This document shows, piece by piece, positions 47,004-58,803 of a DNA stretch of 64,000 bases. The translations under genes were made by a program, and so were the position numbers. The stretch's first letter is position 1. Each line of letters starts with the position of its first letter. Source of the DNA: Voacanga thouarsii (taxonomy: Eukaryota; Streptophyta; Magnoliopsida; Gentianales; Apocynaceae); NCBI GenBank assembly GCA_026120185.1, contig JANUWF010003376.1, positions 620,001-684,000 on the forward strand, given 5' to 3'. The notes under the pieces are model-generated. The model saw only the letters and a program-made list of their open reading frames with translations. It searched no databases and had not been told where the DNA came from.

Positions 47004-47611
47004 GCAACCTTATTAATTTTTTACGTAGTTAATTGTGTTTGTAATTTCATCATGTATTTTTTTTAAATACAATTAATATACTATTTTAATATATATATAT
47101 ATATATAAATTAATATATATATTTATATACACATCAAACACATACCAAAAACATATATATAGACAAAAATACAAACACGCATACATATATATGCATACCT
47201 CTCCAGCATATACATACCAAATACATATATATAGATAAACGTATACGCATACATAAATACACATACAAACATACATTTATACACATTTATATAAATTCAA
47301 CATACATTTATATATATATATATATAGATGATATATATATATATATCACATATATATATGATATATCACATATGTATATGATATATATCATATGATATAT
47401 ATATATATATGTATGTATATATATATATATACAACTCATACAAATATAAATACATACATATATATTTATTCATTTATACTATATATATACACACCAAATA
47501 CATATGTATGTAGATATACATATATGCAAATATATATATATATATATATATATATACGTATATACAACTCATACAAATATATATCACACAAATATAAATA
47601 CAAATATATAT
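47004..47611. repeat. AT-rich simple-sequence region
   Basis: Tracts of (TA)n and (ACAT)/(ATAC)-type repeats, e.g. 47085-47106, 47305-47345, 47395-47430, 47528-47556. Frames here (poly Tyr/Ile) are artefacts. Several tracts are self-complementary and could form hairpins. Confidence 0.85.
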
Positions 47612-50600
47612 TATAACACCCCATATTTTCATAACGTAGTACTTTATGAGATGTTGCCTCGTCCAGTTGCCCAGATAAGGGTTCTTTATAACAACTTCAT
47701 CTAATATGCAGCGGAAATTTTTTTCAAAGTTACTTTTATTGAATATAGTAAAGTATATAGAACCTAACTTCTGATACATATACTCAAGGGTATACATGTC
47801 CAAAATCTAGCATGAGCCTTGAAAGTCTATTGCGCTTCCGTTGCGCTTCTAATCTCTAAAATTTTTCAAAAGAAATAACACATGTGTGAGCATAAAGCTC
47901 AATGAGTCTCGTGTGTGCTAGTGTTTTCCACTGAAAAGATCTCATGAAGAGTAATCTCAACATAAGTAAGCTAGTTTAGAAATTTCTCATGTGAAAACAT
48001 TCTCAAAACAAGTATCCAAGGATTTCAAGTGAAAACATGTTGATTCAAGTATTCAGGAATTCTAGTATAAAATATTCTGATTCAAGTATTCAAGTATTCA
48101 AGTATAGTCAATGATTACGCCAAGTGATCAAATCAGTGCTTACGCCAAGTAATCAAGTTAGTGCTTACACCAAGTATTCAAGTCAATGCATACACCAAGT
48201 ATTCTAGTTAGTGCTTACACAAAGTATTCAAGTTAGTGCTTAAGCTAAGTATTCAAGTTAGTACTTACACCAAGTATTCAAGTCAATCATGTATTAGATT
48301 CAATTATTGACAAGTTCAAGAAATCAAGAATTCAAGATTCATATTGTTCATCATGTTTCCAAATCCATATAGATAGCCCACCCTTGAGCACATATGGAAA
48401 CCATATTCTATATCAGGAAAACACTTTACCAAAATTGAAATTTGGTAATTGAAAAGATCACACCAGATATTTCATGTTTAAGATATTCAAGAAATTGAGT
48501 GCCTGATAACGCTTTCAAACTCAAGTGTAACATTCATCCCATAATATATATTAGAAAATCATTAACTATATCAGGAAAGCACTTGATTGTTTAAGGAAAA
48601 TACTTAACTAAAATAGGATTTAAAAAGGTAGTGGGACTCGTCTCATGCCTTACATTACACTGTATTGGCAATCCTTAAACTTTTGAGAGACTTGTAAGGT
48701 AGCACCCTACATCGGTCATCATTTCACACTTCCTTTAGTATTCTAGGGTTCACAACCAACACATATCACCAATTACATGTTGTTAAGGATGTTACCAAAT
48801 TTCCTATTCCTTCATTTCTTGCTCATCATAATATAAAGACTTGAGATGATCAAAGGTTCACTTATCCATTCCTTTATTTCATTCCTCAAATAAGTATACA
48901 AAGCTTTCATATGCTTCTTTGATCCTTCATGTATCTAATGTTACACAGAATCAACATATGAATTTATTCCTTTATCAACAAAATTTATGCACTTCCTCCT
49001 TCTTGGCACACTTGTTTGTTCATATCATAATTTTTTATTCATAAGCCCAATTGATGTCAAACTAGTTCCACAATGTCCTCAAGACATTCCTTTATGATTT
49101 CCAATTCATGAACCACTGATTTCCCTTCTCATTTCATTCAGTTTTTCTTACAACATCTTAGCTTCTCAATCCCGTCACAGTTTTGGCAGCTTGTGGTATT
49201 TTCATCATAACTTTTTATTCACAACTCCAAATCATATAAAATTGCCCCAAAATAATCCTAAGACATTTAGCTACAAGTTCCAGGTCATGGGATTCCAAAT
49301 AAACCTTCCAATTTCTACAGTTTATTCGTTCTTCAAAGCTTCTCGGGATTTCCTTCAAAGCAGAATTTTTGTTTTGTTTATCTCTTCACACCATCTACTC
49401 TACTTTAATCCTAACAACTATATAACACTTAAACCATCTTAAATTCCTTCATAATGGCCTTCAATTCTTTGATTTTCAGAGATACTTAGCCCAGCAAAAT
49501 CATATTTTCCAACACCAAGTACAACAAGTGCAAACAACAACATTAACAATTCATTTTCTTTACGATTAAGCTAGTTTTATTTCATTTCTTACACCTTCTT
49601 GTGCAGCCATGAACAACCAACCAAACCACCATCAATACACCTCCATATACCATATAACCATAGCATATAAATCCTCAAACAAACCGACACACATATGCAC
49701 ACACTAATCTTCACCAAACATAGAAATCATGCTAAACAAAATCACATCTTTCATATTTTCCCAACAATATTCATACCATAATAATCCTTGCAATGATATC
49801 TACAACTTTAATTCATGAAGTACAGCCTTTTACCTTATTTGTGTGATTCTCCAAGCTCAATTTTCCCCCAAGTTCTTTTTTCTCTCAAGAAATACTTTCT
49901 CTCCTTTTTTCACTTTTTTCCCCCTATTTTCTCTAGCTTTTCTTTCCCTTCTCCTTTCTTTTTCTCTTCCCTTTCCCTTTTATTCTTGCTACATGTTTTT
50001 CTTGCTGAAAACCAGCCTTCCCATCACCATTCTCTTGGTCAAAATTGTGGCCAAAGTTGGTCACAAGGTCAACCATTGTGGGCTATCCAATTTTCAACCA
50101 TTTTTTCTATTGGTTGATTTAATTAATTCCTTAATTATTAATCTTATTCAATAAGATTTTACAATAAAATAATCCCACAAAATTTTTATTCCCCCAATTG
50201 TATTTTGACACTTGTTTTATCCTCCAATCATATTACACCGCTTGTCTTAACGTTGACTGCACTTTAGAATTTTCCTCAAAAAATAATTGTAATTTCGGTC
50301 CGTATCAAAAAAATATTTTATTCTGCTAATAGAATCTATAAATTTTTCTTAATTCAATAGTGGGAATCAAAATTCTCAATTTCTTCTTAGTTCTTTCCAA
50401 ATTGCGATCAAAATCCCGATCATGGTCAAAATTACGATATTGCTCCTGATAGCTTAATTTATACCAGGATATTCATCTAATCGTATTGATCAACTTTTGT
50501 TCTAGGCTTATACCTAAATTCTCGCTCTATTTAAAGTAGTTGCAATTTGAATATTTAGGGTACGGGTAGAACAAATTCAAAATTCTATTCAGATCCCCAT

Positions 50601-50737
50601 AATTTTAAAATTCCAATAATGGCCCTAAATATTTTTATCATACCAAAACGCTCATCTCATTATACTGTTCATTGCTTGTTCTGGTCACTTATACCATAGT
50701 AGTATCCGATTAAAATACAAAAGTGAAGGTTATTACA
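47612..50737 (-). mobile_element. Ty3/gypsy 3' LTR (minus), 3.1 kb
   Basis: In minus sense it starts TGTAATAACCTTCAC (50737) directly after a polypurine tract and ends GGGGTGTTATA (47612). It carries the block with 'gagactcattgagctttatgctcac', matching the style of the LTRs at 21507 and 54326. A 25-bp minisatellite lies near its U5 side. Length and the PPT style fit the Del/Tekay chromovirus group, by recognition only. No convincing target duplication could be paired because the other end lies outside the window. Confidence 0.7.
48108..48282. repeat. 25-bp minisatellite, seven units
   Basis: Seven consecutive 25-bp units of the form 'ttagtgcttacaccaagtat...' with few differences between units, within the gypsy LTR. 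Confidence 0.92.
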
Positions 50738-50750
50738 CTCTCCCCTCTTT
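50738..50750 (-). other. Polypurine tract of the gypsy element
   Basis: AAAGAGGGGAGAG in minus sense beside the LTR start, preceded by GGACGAAATTTCTTG, the usual end of the Ty3/gypsy internal region in plants. Confidence 0.8.
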
Positions 50751-50769
50751 CAAGAAATTTCGTCCTCGA

Positions 50770-51130
50770 AATATGTATTTGTCTTAAGTCCATCAAACTT
50801 CTACTTTTAGTTTCTCCTGCCATCTACTCCTTCTTTACTCCACATGGATTCTGATGGGTCCTTTGTTTCCCCATGATTTTCTAGATTTGAATTCCTCATG
50901 AGTAGATGGGGCATTTTCTTGCCTTTTAGGAAACGGACAACTAGCTAAAGGATGTCCTACTTTCCAACATTGGTAACACGTTCTAAGTCACTTCCAATAC
51001 TGCCCATAAGTGTGTCCGCCCTTGTGACAGTAAGTGCATTAAATATATTATGTCCTTCTTGAAGTTGGCCCCTCCTTCCTTAAGTGCTTTTCTTCATACT
51101 GCTGACAAATTTCAGCTTCCCTCTTATGGT
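50770..51130 (-). pseudogene. Ty3/gypsy gag fragment with zinc knuckle
   Basis: Minus-strand reading gives CYQCWKVGHPLASC (C-x2-C-x4-H-x4-C), preceded by a second knuckle-like CTYCHKGGH, and ends near the polypurine tract with only about 150 bp between. No protease, RT or integrase lies between gag and the 3' LTR, so pol is deleted or this was a pol-less derivative. Stops occur near the end. The upstream part is cut by the copia LTR at 51131. Confidence 0.65.
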
Positions 51131-52880
51131 TGGTGGGTATCTCTCACACGTATCATATATGGTGCAGCGGAAAAATAAAGCGAGATACCATCTCAGGATC
51201 CGTATATGTGTGAAAAACAAGACATAAAGAGATCAAAGGTAACAGCTTTTACATTTCTTTGATTGTCTGAAGAACAAAAATATTTCTTCGTCAAGTTGAG
51301 GCGCGATCCAGCAATCCTCTTGATCAAACACCACGAGAGTTGAACATCCAACTACTATAATCACAGTGTGTGATTATCTCTAACAAAAATCCACACGAAG
51401 GAACACTCAAGCACTAAGATTTTCTGTGCTAGCAGAAATAATAATGGCGGCTAGGGTTTTGTTCAAGAACAACGAGAGAGAGAAGTGAAGAAAAGAGAAG
51501 AGAATCGTGTATCCTCTAGGGTTTGGAGAGTTTTTCGTGTGTATTGCCCACTAGGAATTTCGTGCATATCACTTATATCTCACGAAAATCCTGTTGAAAA
51601 ATACTCCATCGAAGAATTCTAAAACAGTTAGAATTCCCTAATTGTAATTGGAAACATTAAATTCTCACAATCACAATTTGGACTATAAATTATAACTAAT
51701 TATAATTTGTCCACAACAATTTCTCTTTCTCACAATTAACCCCACTATATTATCAAATAACATCTTGAGTATATAACTCTCTATTGTGTGTAACCTATTA
51801 GGTTTCCCGGTCAATTAGTAGTGAATATAAATTAATCTAAGCATCTTTGAAATTAATAATCTATAATTAATTAGAATTAATCATATCAATTCTAATTAGG
51901 ATTGGTTTATTAATTCATCAATTAATAAATCCATATTCCCAAATCATGAGCGGTATCTAGCAACACATCATGACCACCTAAGAGTCCAGGAAGTCAAGTA
52001 GCTTGACATCAACCCTTCAATAACAAACTACAGTGCAATTAACTCATTTCACCATACAATATCTCATTCGGTTTAGAATACAGAATTAGTGCCAACTCCC
52101 TCCAGAATATATTATTTTTGGCCCGAATATAATAGTACTTGTACCAGGAACCAACTACTCTAGATGTGTATCAATTGGAACTGTTTTCAATACACAGTCG
52201 CCTTGACCAAGGACTTCTCGAGTAGTAATTCCTACTAGTGGCCGTGAGATATTCGCCCCTCCTATTAGGAGTGGTGAATCCTTTATTGACCTTCTCAACT
52301 ACTTTTATTTACCTCACAATGTACCCAATATCCATCCCATAGGCGACCCTCGATCTGGCTCCAGAGATTGGAATCAAAGCACAATGGTCAGCAAACAAAG
52401 TACCTTGGAGATCTCAAGCCTAATGATACTTGCACATTTGCTATATTGAGATTATATCACTGGCACTAAATAGTTATCCATGTGATTATCTCATAGCTAG
52501 GTCATCCAATGTACTTGTTCCATTAACAAGCATTCATGTGTTAACTTTGAGAATCTCAATACTCACGGATATGAGAACCACCACCTGATCAAATCAGGAA
52601 GTCTAACACATGCTAGTCTTAACGCATTAATGATGTCTAGTCTCATTAATACTACGACTAGAGACTATTTAAGTACTAACACTATACAGTGTAGTAGAAA
52701 TCTCATATCATGATCTCTATCATGATTTCCTTAACACAGTGTTGTACTAGGGACTTTATCTAATAGTTATATTACATAAAAGTAAATAAAAGAAACTGTA
52801 AGATAAATAATGTCTTTTATTAAAATAAAATGAGTCATATACAACGTACAAGTGATTGCCTCTTGGGCATAACACTAACA
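51131..52880 (-). mobile_element. Copia family 2: 3' LTR
   Basis: In minus sense it starts TGTTAGTGTTATGCCC (52880) and ends GATACCCACCA (51131), 1750 bp. It matches the partial 5' LTR at 61700-61946. The left flank is ATGGT (51126-51130); the partner duplication is outside the window. A polypurine tract AGTGGGAGTT adjoins at 52881. Confidence 0.85.
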
Positions 52881-54325
52881 AACTCCCACTTGCACTAGAG
52901 CCAAAATACTGAATGACCCAACATGACTATCATATTTCTTTTGGGATAATGCTTTTGTAAGTGGTTCAGCTATGTTCTCATCCGTAGGAACACTCTCTCT
53001 TTTTATTTCCTTAGCTACTTTAGAAACGGTTATGTACTCAGCTTCCGTCGTAGAGTCGGCAATAGTCTCTTGTTTTGAACTCTTCCAACTTATTACCCCT
53101 CTGCACAATGTAAACACGTAGCCTGATTGTGATTTGAAACCATCTTTGTCAGATTGTGGCATCAGTATACCCATTTATTTTCAAATCACATTCTCCATAT
53201 ATTAAGAACATATCCTTAGTCATTCGTAAGTACTTAAGGATATTCTTTGCAGCAGCCCAATGACCCTCACCAGGGTCAGATTGGTATCTTCTCGCCAAAT
53301 TGAGAGCACAAGATACATCGAGTCTAGTATATATCATAGCGTACATGATAGATCCAACTATCGCGACATATGGAATCTTACTCATGTGATCCCTTTCAAC
53401 TTTTATCTTGGAATACATCGACTTTGAAAGGCTTATACCATATGACATGGGTAAGAATCTCTTTTTGGATTGATCCATGCTAAACCTTTTTAGCACTTTA
53501 TCTATGTATGTAGACTGCAAAAGACCTGGCAACCTTTTGGATCTATCTCTATAGATCCTTATTCCAAGAATATAGATTACTTCTTCCAGGTCTTTCATGG
53601 AGAATTATTTAGACAACCAAATTTTAACCATTTGCAAGATAGGTATATCGTTTCCTATTAGCAATATGTCATCTACATAAAGTAATAAGAAAATGATTAC
53701 ACTCCTACTAACCTTCTTGTATACACAAGGCTTATCCATATTTTGAATGAAACCAAACTCTTTGATTGTTTCATCAAAACGGATATTCCAACTCCTAGAA
53801 GCCTGCTTAAGTCCATAAATGGACCTTTGCAGCTTGCACACCTTTTTGCTATCATTGGATGTGAAACCCTTAGGTTGTGTCATATAAACTTCCTCAGTCA
53901 GATTTCCATTTAGGAAAGCTGTTTTCATATCCATTTGCCTAATCTCATAATCATAATAAGAAGTAATGGCTAGGAGTATCCTGATGGATTTTAACATGAC
54001 TACTGGCGAGAAGGTTTCGTCATAGTCAATACCATGCTGTTGATGATAACCCTTCACCACTAGACGTGCTTTATAGGTAACTAATAGACGTGCTTTATAG
54101 GTAACTAAATTACCATCCATGTCCATTTTCTTCTTGAAAATCAATTTGCACTCAATAGGTTTAATTCCTTTGGGTGGATCAACCAAAGTCCATCCTTGGT
54201 TGTCGTACATAGAATTCATCTCTGACTTCATGGCCTCAAGCCGTTTGCCAGATTCTAAACTGTTCAAATCATCCTTGTAGGTAGTAGGCTCATCTTTATC
54301 TATGAGCAATACGTCATTGTGGTCA
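52881..54325 (-). pseudogene. Copia family 2: RT and RNase H part of pol
   Basis: RT (54325-53605) has YDETFSPVVMLKSIR, QMDMKTAFLNGN, LQRSIYGLKQASRSW and an intact YVDDILLIGND. A short duplication of VTYKARL occurs before it. RNase H (53598-52875) has SGYVFTLCRG and STTEAEYITVSKVAKEI, then jumps to ENIAEPLTKAL. About 60 residues present in family 1, including the YCDN catalytic region, are missing. A frame change separates the RT and RNase H pieces. Pol continues at 58804 beyond an inserted LTR. Confidence 0.88.
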
Positions 54326-57300
54326 TGTAACACCCCACTACCTATGCCCAACAAGGCTGAGGATGTCACCCCGTCCATAGGACAATGGGTTTTTATAACT
54401 AGATCACATAAAATAAAAGAAAAGTAATACCTTAAAATTAAACTTATTACAACTCAAAAATACATGAACAAATCCAAAATAAATTATTTGCTACAATCTC
54501 TCAAAACAACACATGAGAAAAATAGCATAAAGTCTTCATAGCATAGGTAACAAATTTAGCTATTGACCTCCACAGCAAGATCGGCCTGAAAATATGGCAT
54601 AAAAGGTGATGAAATAAAAATCTCAATAAGTCCGTGTGTGCTTTGAGTGTTTCAGGTAAAACAGTTTATGCATGCAAGTTGTAAAAGTTTCATAAGAGAA
54701 AATGCTAGCAAGCATTAAATAAATGCTGAAAATAAAGAATGGTGTTTTGCTTTTCAAACCATACATGTGCACAATAAATACAACCACTTAAAGGGGTAGA
54801 CATGGGTTACCACACGTTAGGCCCCATGACCACATGGTCAGTATGCCACACGTTGAGCATACTACCGATCAGACTGCCACGCATTGAGCATGCTGACAAA
54901 AGGTAGGTGTACGGCCTACTAGGTGTGAGACTCCTCCATCTCTACACCCAAACTTACTGGTTGTCCACTCCGGAAACACACAATCCACTTGACTGAAACT
55001 TGCTAGCTTGGACGGTCTAACTAAGTAGTACTGTCGCTTCTCTAAGTTGAGCATGTTGACAAAAGGTAGGTGTATGGCCTACTAGGTGAGAGACTCCTCC
55101 ATCTCTACACCCAAACTTACTAGTTGTCCACTCCGGAAACACACAGTCCACTTGACTGAAACTTGCTAGCTTGGACAGTCTGACTAAGTAGTACTGTCGC
55201 TTCTCTAAGTTGAGTTCATCCTCTAGAGGTGGCCTCCTGCCAGAAAACTCACTCTTACTCTTCAAAACTAGTACTACTAGCCTACCCTTATTGAGTACTC
55301 AACGTTGATTGTCCCACTTAGGAGAAAATTGATCATGCATTGATTTACTTGGAAATAGCAATTAAGGGTTTCTAAAATTCTTGTCAAATTTGGGTTTTTG
55401 AAAGATATTAGTACTTTGTGTAAAACTGCTTGTTTAATTTTCAAATAATTTACTTAACTAAAATAAAAAAGAAAAACAGTCCTTAATTACCTTTACAAAT
55501 GAATGATCGTACACATTGAATTTAGCTTGCCACAATAATTTTGGTCTTCAAACGACTCTATGCAGGAACTTACTTGATCCTTTGCTTGCTTGAACTCAAC
55601 AAAAATCCTCCAAGGCTAACCTAACCCCGCTTGGGGAAAACACAAGACATAAGGTTATACTCGAGTTATACTCGCTTACATAAATAATCCCTAGTTTAAC
55701 TAATGACAATCATGACCTTAATGTCCTAAGCTTTAAGGCTAGATAATAAAGGATTTTATAAAATAAGTTTAGCTTGATAAGTTAAAATAACTAGGGGTTT
55801 TAAAATAATTATTAATAAGTTATAGGTTCAAATAATAAATCTTGAGTACTATTGTTAATAAATAAACTAAGGTTTAAATGTTGAATCATCCTAATTAATA
55901 TTTGTAAATGGTAATTTAAAAATAGTTTTATTATAAAAATAATATTAAACTACAATTAATTTTTTAATAGAAAATAAATAATTAGTAATAAACAAAATTA
56001 ATAATAAATGAATTATATTAAATTTTTGTTTAATAAATAACAAATAAATTTTAATATTAATAATATTTATGAATATAGGTAAAAATTTGAACTATGGTCT
56101 ACAATGTCATTAATATTTTATTTATTATTATTATTTATATAAAAGATCTTATTTACTATTATACATATATATATATATTATTTTTAATAAAAGATATTGT
56201 TTATTTGACTAGTAAAATATCAATATTTTATTTAATATTCCATTTCCAAAACTGCCTAGGAATTTCAAAATCTATAGAGAAAAATATAGTAATAATTTTA
56301 ATTAAGGTAATAAAACTTGCTAAATAAAATAACCTAGGATCAACAAGAACATAATCATGGTTCCTATTGCTAAACAAGATCATGAACACATTCTCCAATA
56401 TCAAACATTAAACCAATCCATTCATGAGCATAGGTTTAAATCAACACATACTATCACATGGCCAAATCCCTGCTAGGCATAATCATAATCATGGCTTCAA
56501 AAGAGATAAGAACATAAAAATCCTATTCACCAAAGGTGTCATAATATCTAACATGCTTTAAACATCCATAATTTCCTTAAGACATGACGAACATACATTG
56601 ATTCTCAAGAAAATCCATATAGCTTAAACTTGAACAATCATTCTCATGTCCTAATCTCAACCCCTTCATTCATATGCATATACTCAATCCCCCATTCATT
56701 TTCTATTCTCCCTATCAACATCTAAGAGACATAAATTCAGCATTAAAAAGAAGGATTAACGAGAAATACTTGATTGATGTTTACTTCGATAAAGAGTCAA
56801 GAAGGTTCACGCGATTGCGAGTCTTGAATCATCCATAAGAGGAGAAAAATAGCCATGGTTGTAATCCACCATTTCGGGAGAGAGAGAGAGCATTAGCATG
56901 ATACGTTATAGGTTGAACGGAAGAAGATGAACAAAGAGTTGTTCTTGGTTACTTTAATGATATTCTTGAGACTTCAAGAAAAAAAAACTGATTTTGATCC
57001 GAATGCCAATTCTTATTTTTGAGATTTGGTGTTTTAAATCCCAGAAATGAAATCTAGGGAGTATGTAGGAGTAATCTAGAGTTTTTGAGAGGGATTGGAG
57101 GTGTTTAGAGTGGTTTTTGGCTTAAAGAAAGGTAGTGTGTGTTCTTGGTGTTTGAAAATAAAGAGAATTTGAGAAAAAGGTGTGCACGAATTTTTGGAGA
57201 ATGCTGGCCGAATGGTTTAGGGAGTTCAAGGATTTTGATTTTCAGCTTAGAAATGAAGAGAAAAATCTAATTGTTTGAAATTCAAATGGAGAGATTTGAA

Positions 57301-58798
57301 GAGTGGTTTGAGGTATAGGATATGTTAATGGTGTTTGATTGATGGAGGATTCTTGGAGCTGCAATGGAGCCGGCTAGACTATTTGGTTTTGCTTAAATGA
57401 ATGAAGGTTAATGTGGCTCTAAGGTTGGTCAAAATTCAGAGCTCAATGGCAGAGGAATTTCTGGTTATGAAGCTTAGTACATGAGTGCTTTCATGGAGCA
57501 AATGCTGAAAATTTTTGAAGTTCAAATTGTAGTTTGAATGGAGTGATCTTAGGAGATATTTGAGGTATGGTTATGGAGTCCAAGTGTTTAAGGTAAGTGG
57601 AGAGGTTAATGGTGTTCAGTTCATTGCTAAACAAGGTTTATTTTATAGAGATTTGAGGGTGGTTTTCGGCCAAGGCTTTAAGGGAACAAAAATGGAAATT
57701 TCTAGTTTCAAGGTGTTCTATGGTCCGAAGGTTTGCTGTAATTTTCTGTGCAGTTTTTCTGCAATATTCCAGCCCGATTTGCAGAGGTTTTTGAGAGGTG
57801 TTTAAGGGTCCTTTAAGGCTGATTTCTAGCCTTATTTATGGAGGAAAATTAGAGGCATTTTGCTGGCTTGAAGGCAAAAGAAACAGCTTGGATTCTAGGC
57901 TGCTATGCAGCAAAAACTGCCCAGATTTTTTTCTGGTTTGTGCAATTTTTCTTTGCAGTCTGAATTGCACAGAATTTTCAGTTCTTCAAGCTGAATGAAT
58001 TGGCCGTATTTCTGGCAGTAATGAGCAAGAAACATGGCTGAGTTTTTTGAAAGTTAGGCTGCCCAAAATCTAGAAAATTTCCAAGTTTCTTCCATGAAGA
58101 ATATGAACACTATAGAGATGAGTTTGAAGGTTCAACCATGGTGATTAATTTCCCTTGGGAACCTTCCCTATTCCTCTTCTATTTTCAGTCAATTCTCCAA
58201 CTTCCAAGATCCATTTTCAAAATTCAAAGACAAGAAATCCTTGCTGAATTTTTTGGAATTAAAAAGAGTAATTTTGTTAAATTTTTTAACAAATTTAATT
58301 TATGAAGGTGTTAGGACAAGCTAGAGGTAATAAAAGGACAAGAATTCCTCTAGAATTCTTTTTAAGACATGATGATAGGATTAGGACATTCTCTTCATGT
58401 CTCTGCTATGACAACATTCCTATCTTTATGGAATATAAGAAAAACAAAAATTCAAACTCAACTAAGATAATCATGATAAAAACTTCAATTATGGGATTTG
58501 AACTCATGATCTTAGAGATTATTTCCAAAGCTCTAACACTTAACCATACTAACTCTTGTTCTTATTTTCTCACCCAAATAATCTTCTTATCTAATACTCA
58601 AGCTATCTTCCTATTTTGACATCAAGCAAAATTACCATTTCACCATTCCTACTCAATAAGCATAACTAAGCACTTTAACCTATAAATCATAATCCTAAAG
58701 CACATAAAATCATTCAAAAATATATATATTCATGCAAAATAATATGATATGCATCCCGACCTCCTTACTCTAGGGTTGGCTTTAGGTGGGGTTTCACA
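54326..58798 (-). mobile_element. Long Ty3-like solo LTR within copia family 2 pol
   Basis: In minus sense it starts TGTGAAACCCCACC (58798) and ends GGGGTGTTACA (54326). Flanks are GGTCA (54321-54325) and AGTCA (58799-58803), a 5-bp duplication with one mismatch. It shares the LTR block near 54625 ('aataagtccgtgtgtgc') with 47850-47930. At 4473 bp it is long, and a further nested insertion is possible. Frames within it (e.g. 56094-56327, 57560-57998, 58302-58619) show no family motif and I do not call genes. Orientation is by analogy with 47612-50737. Confidence 0.7.
54884..55209. repeat. 163-bp tandem duplication in the long LTR
   Basis: Units 54884-55046 and 55047-55209 are nearly identical ('ttgagcatg(c/t)tgacaaaagg' at each start). 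They give two near-identical minus-strand frames with FPEWTTSKFGCRDGG, which are artefacts of the duplication. Confidence 0.93.
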
Positions 58799-58803
58799 AG
58801 TCA

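Noticed and set aside
47073..47803. Tyr/Ile-rich frames
   Set aside because: Simple AT repeats read in frame.
48108..48282. CRISPR-like regular repeat
   Set aside because: The 25-bp units are contiguous without spacers, in plant LTR DNA.
54869..55265. Two similar minus-strand frames, possible gene family
   Set aside because: Explained by the 163-bp tandem duplication in an LTR.
57560..58619. Frames of 66-105 aa suggesting a host gene
   Set aside because: Inside the long LTR; no motif, no exon-like structure that I can support.
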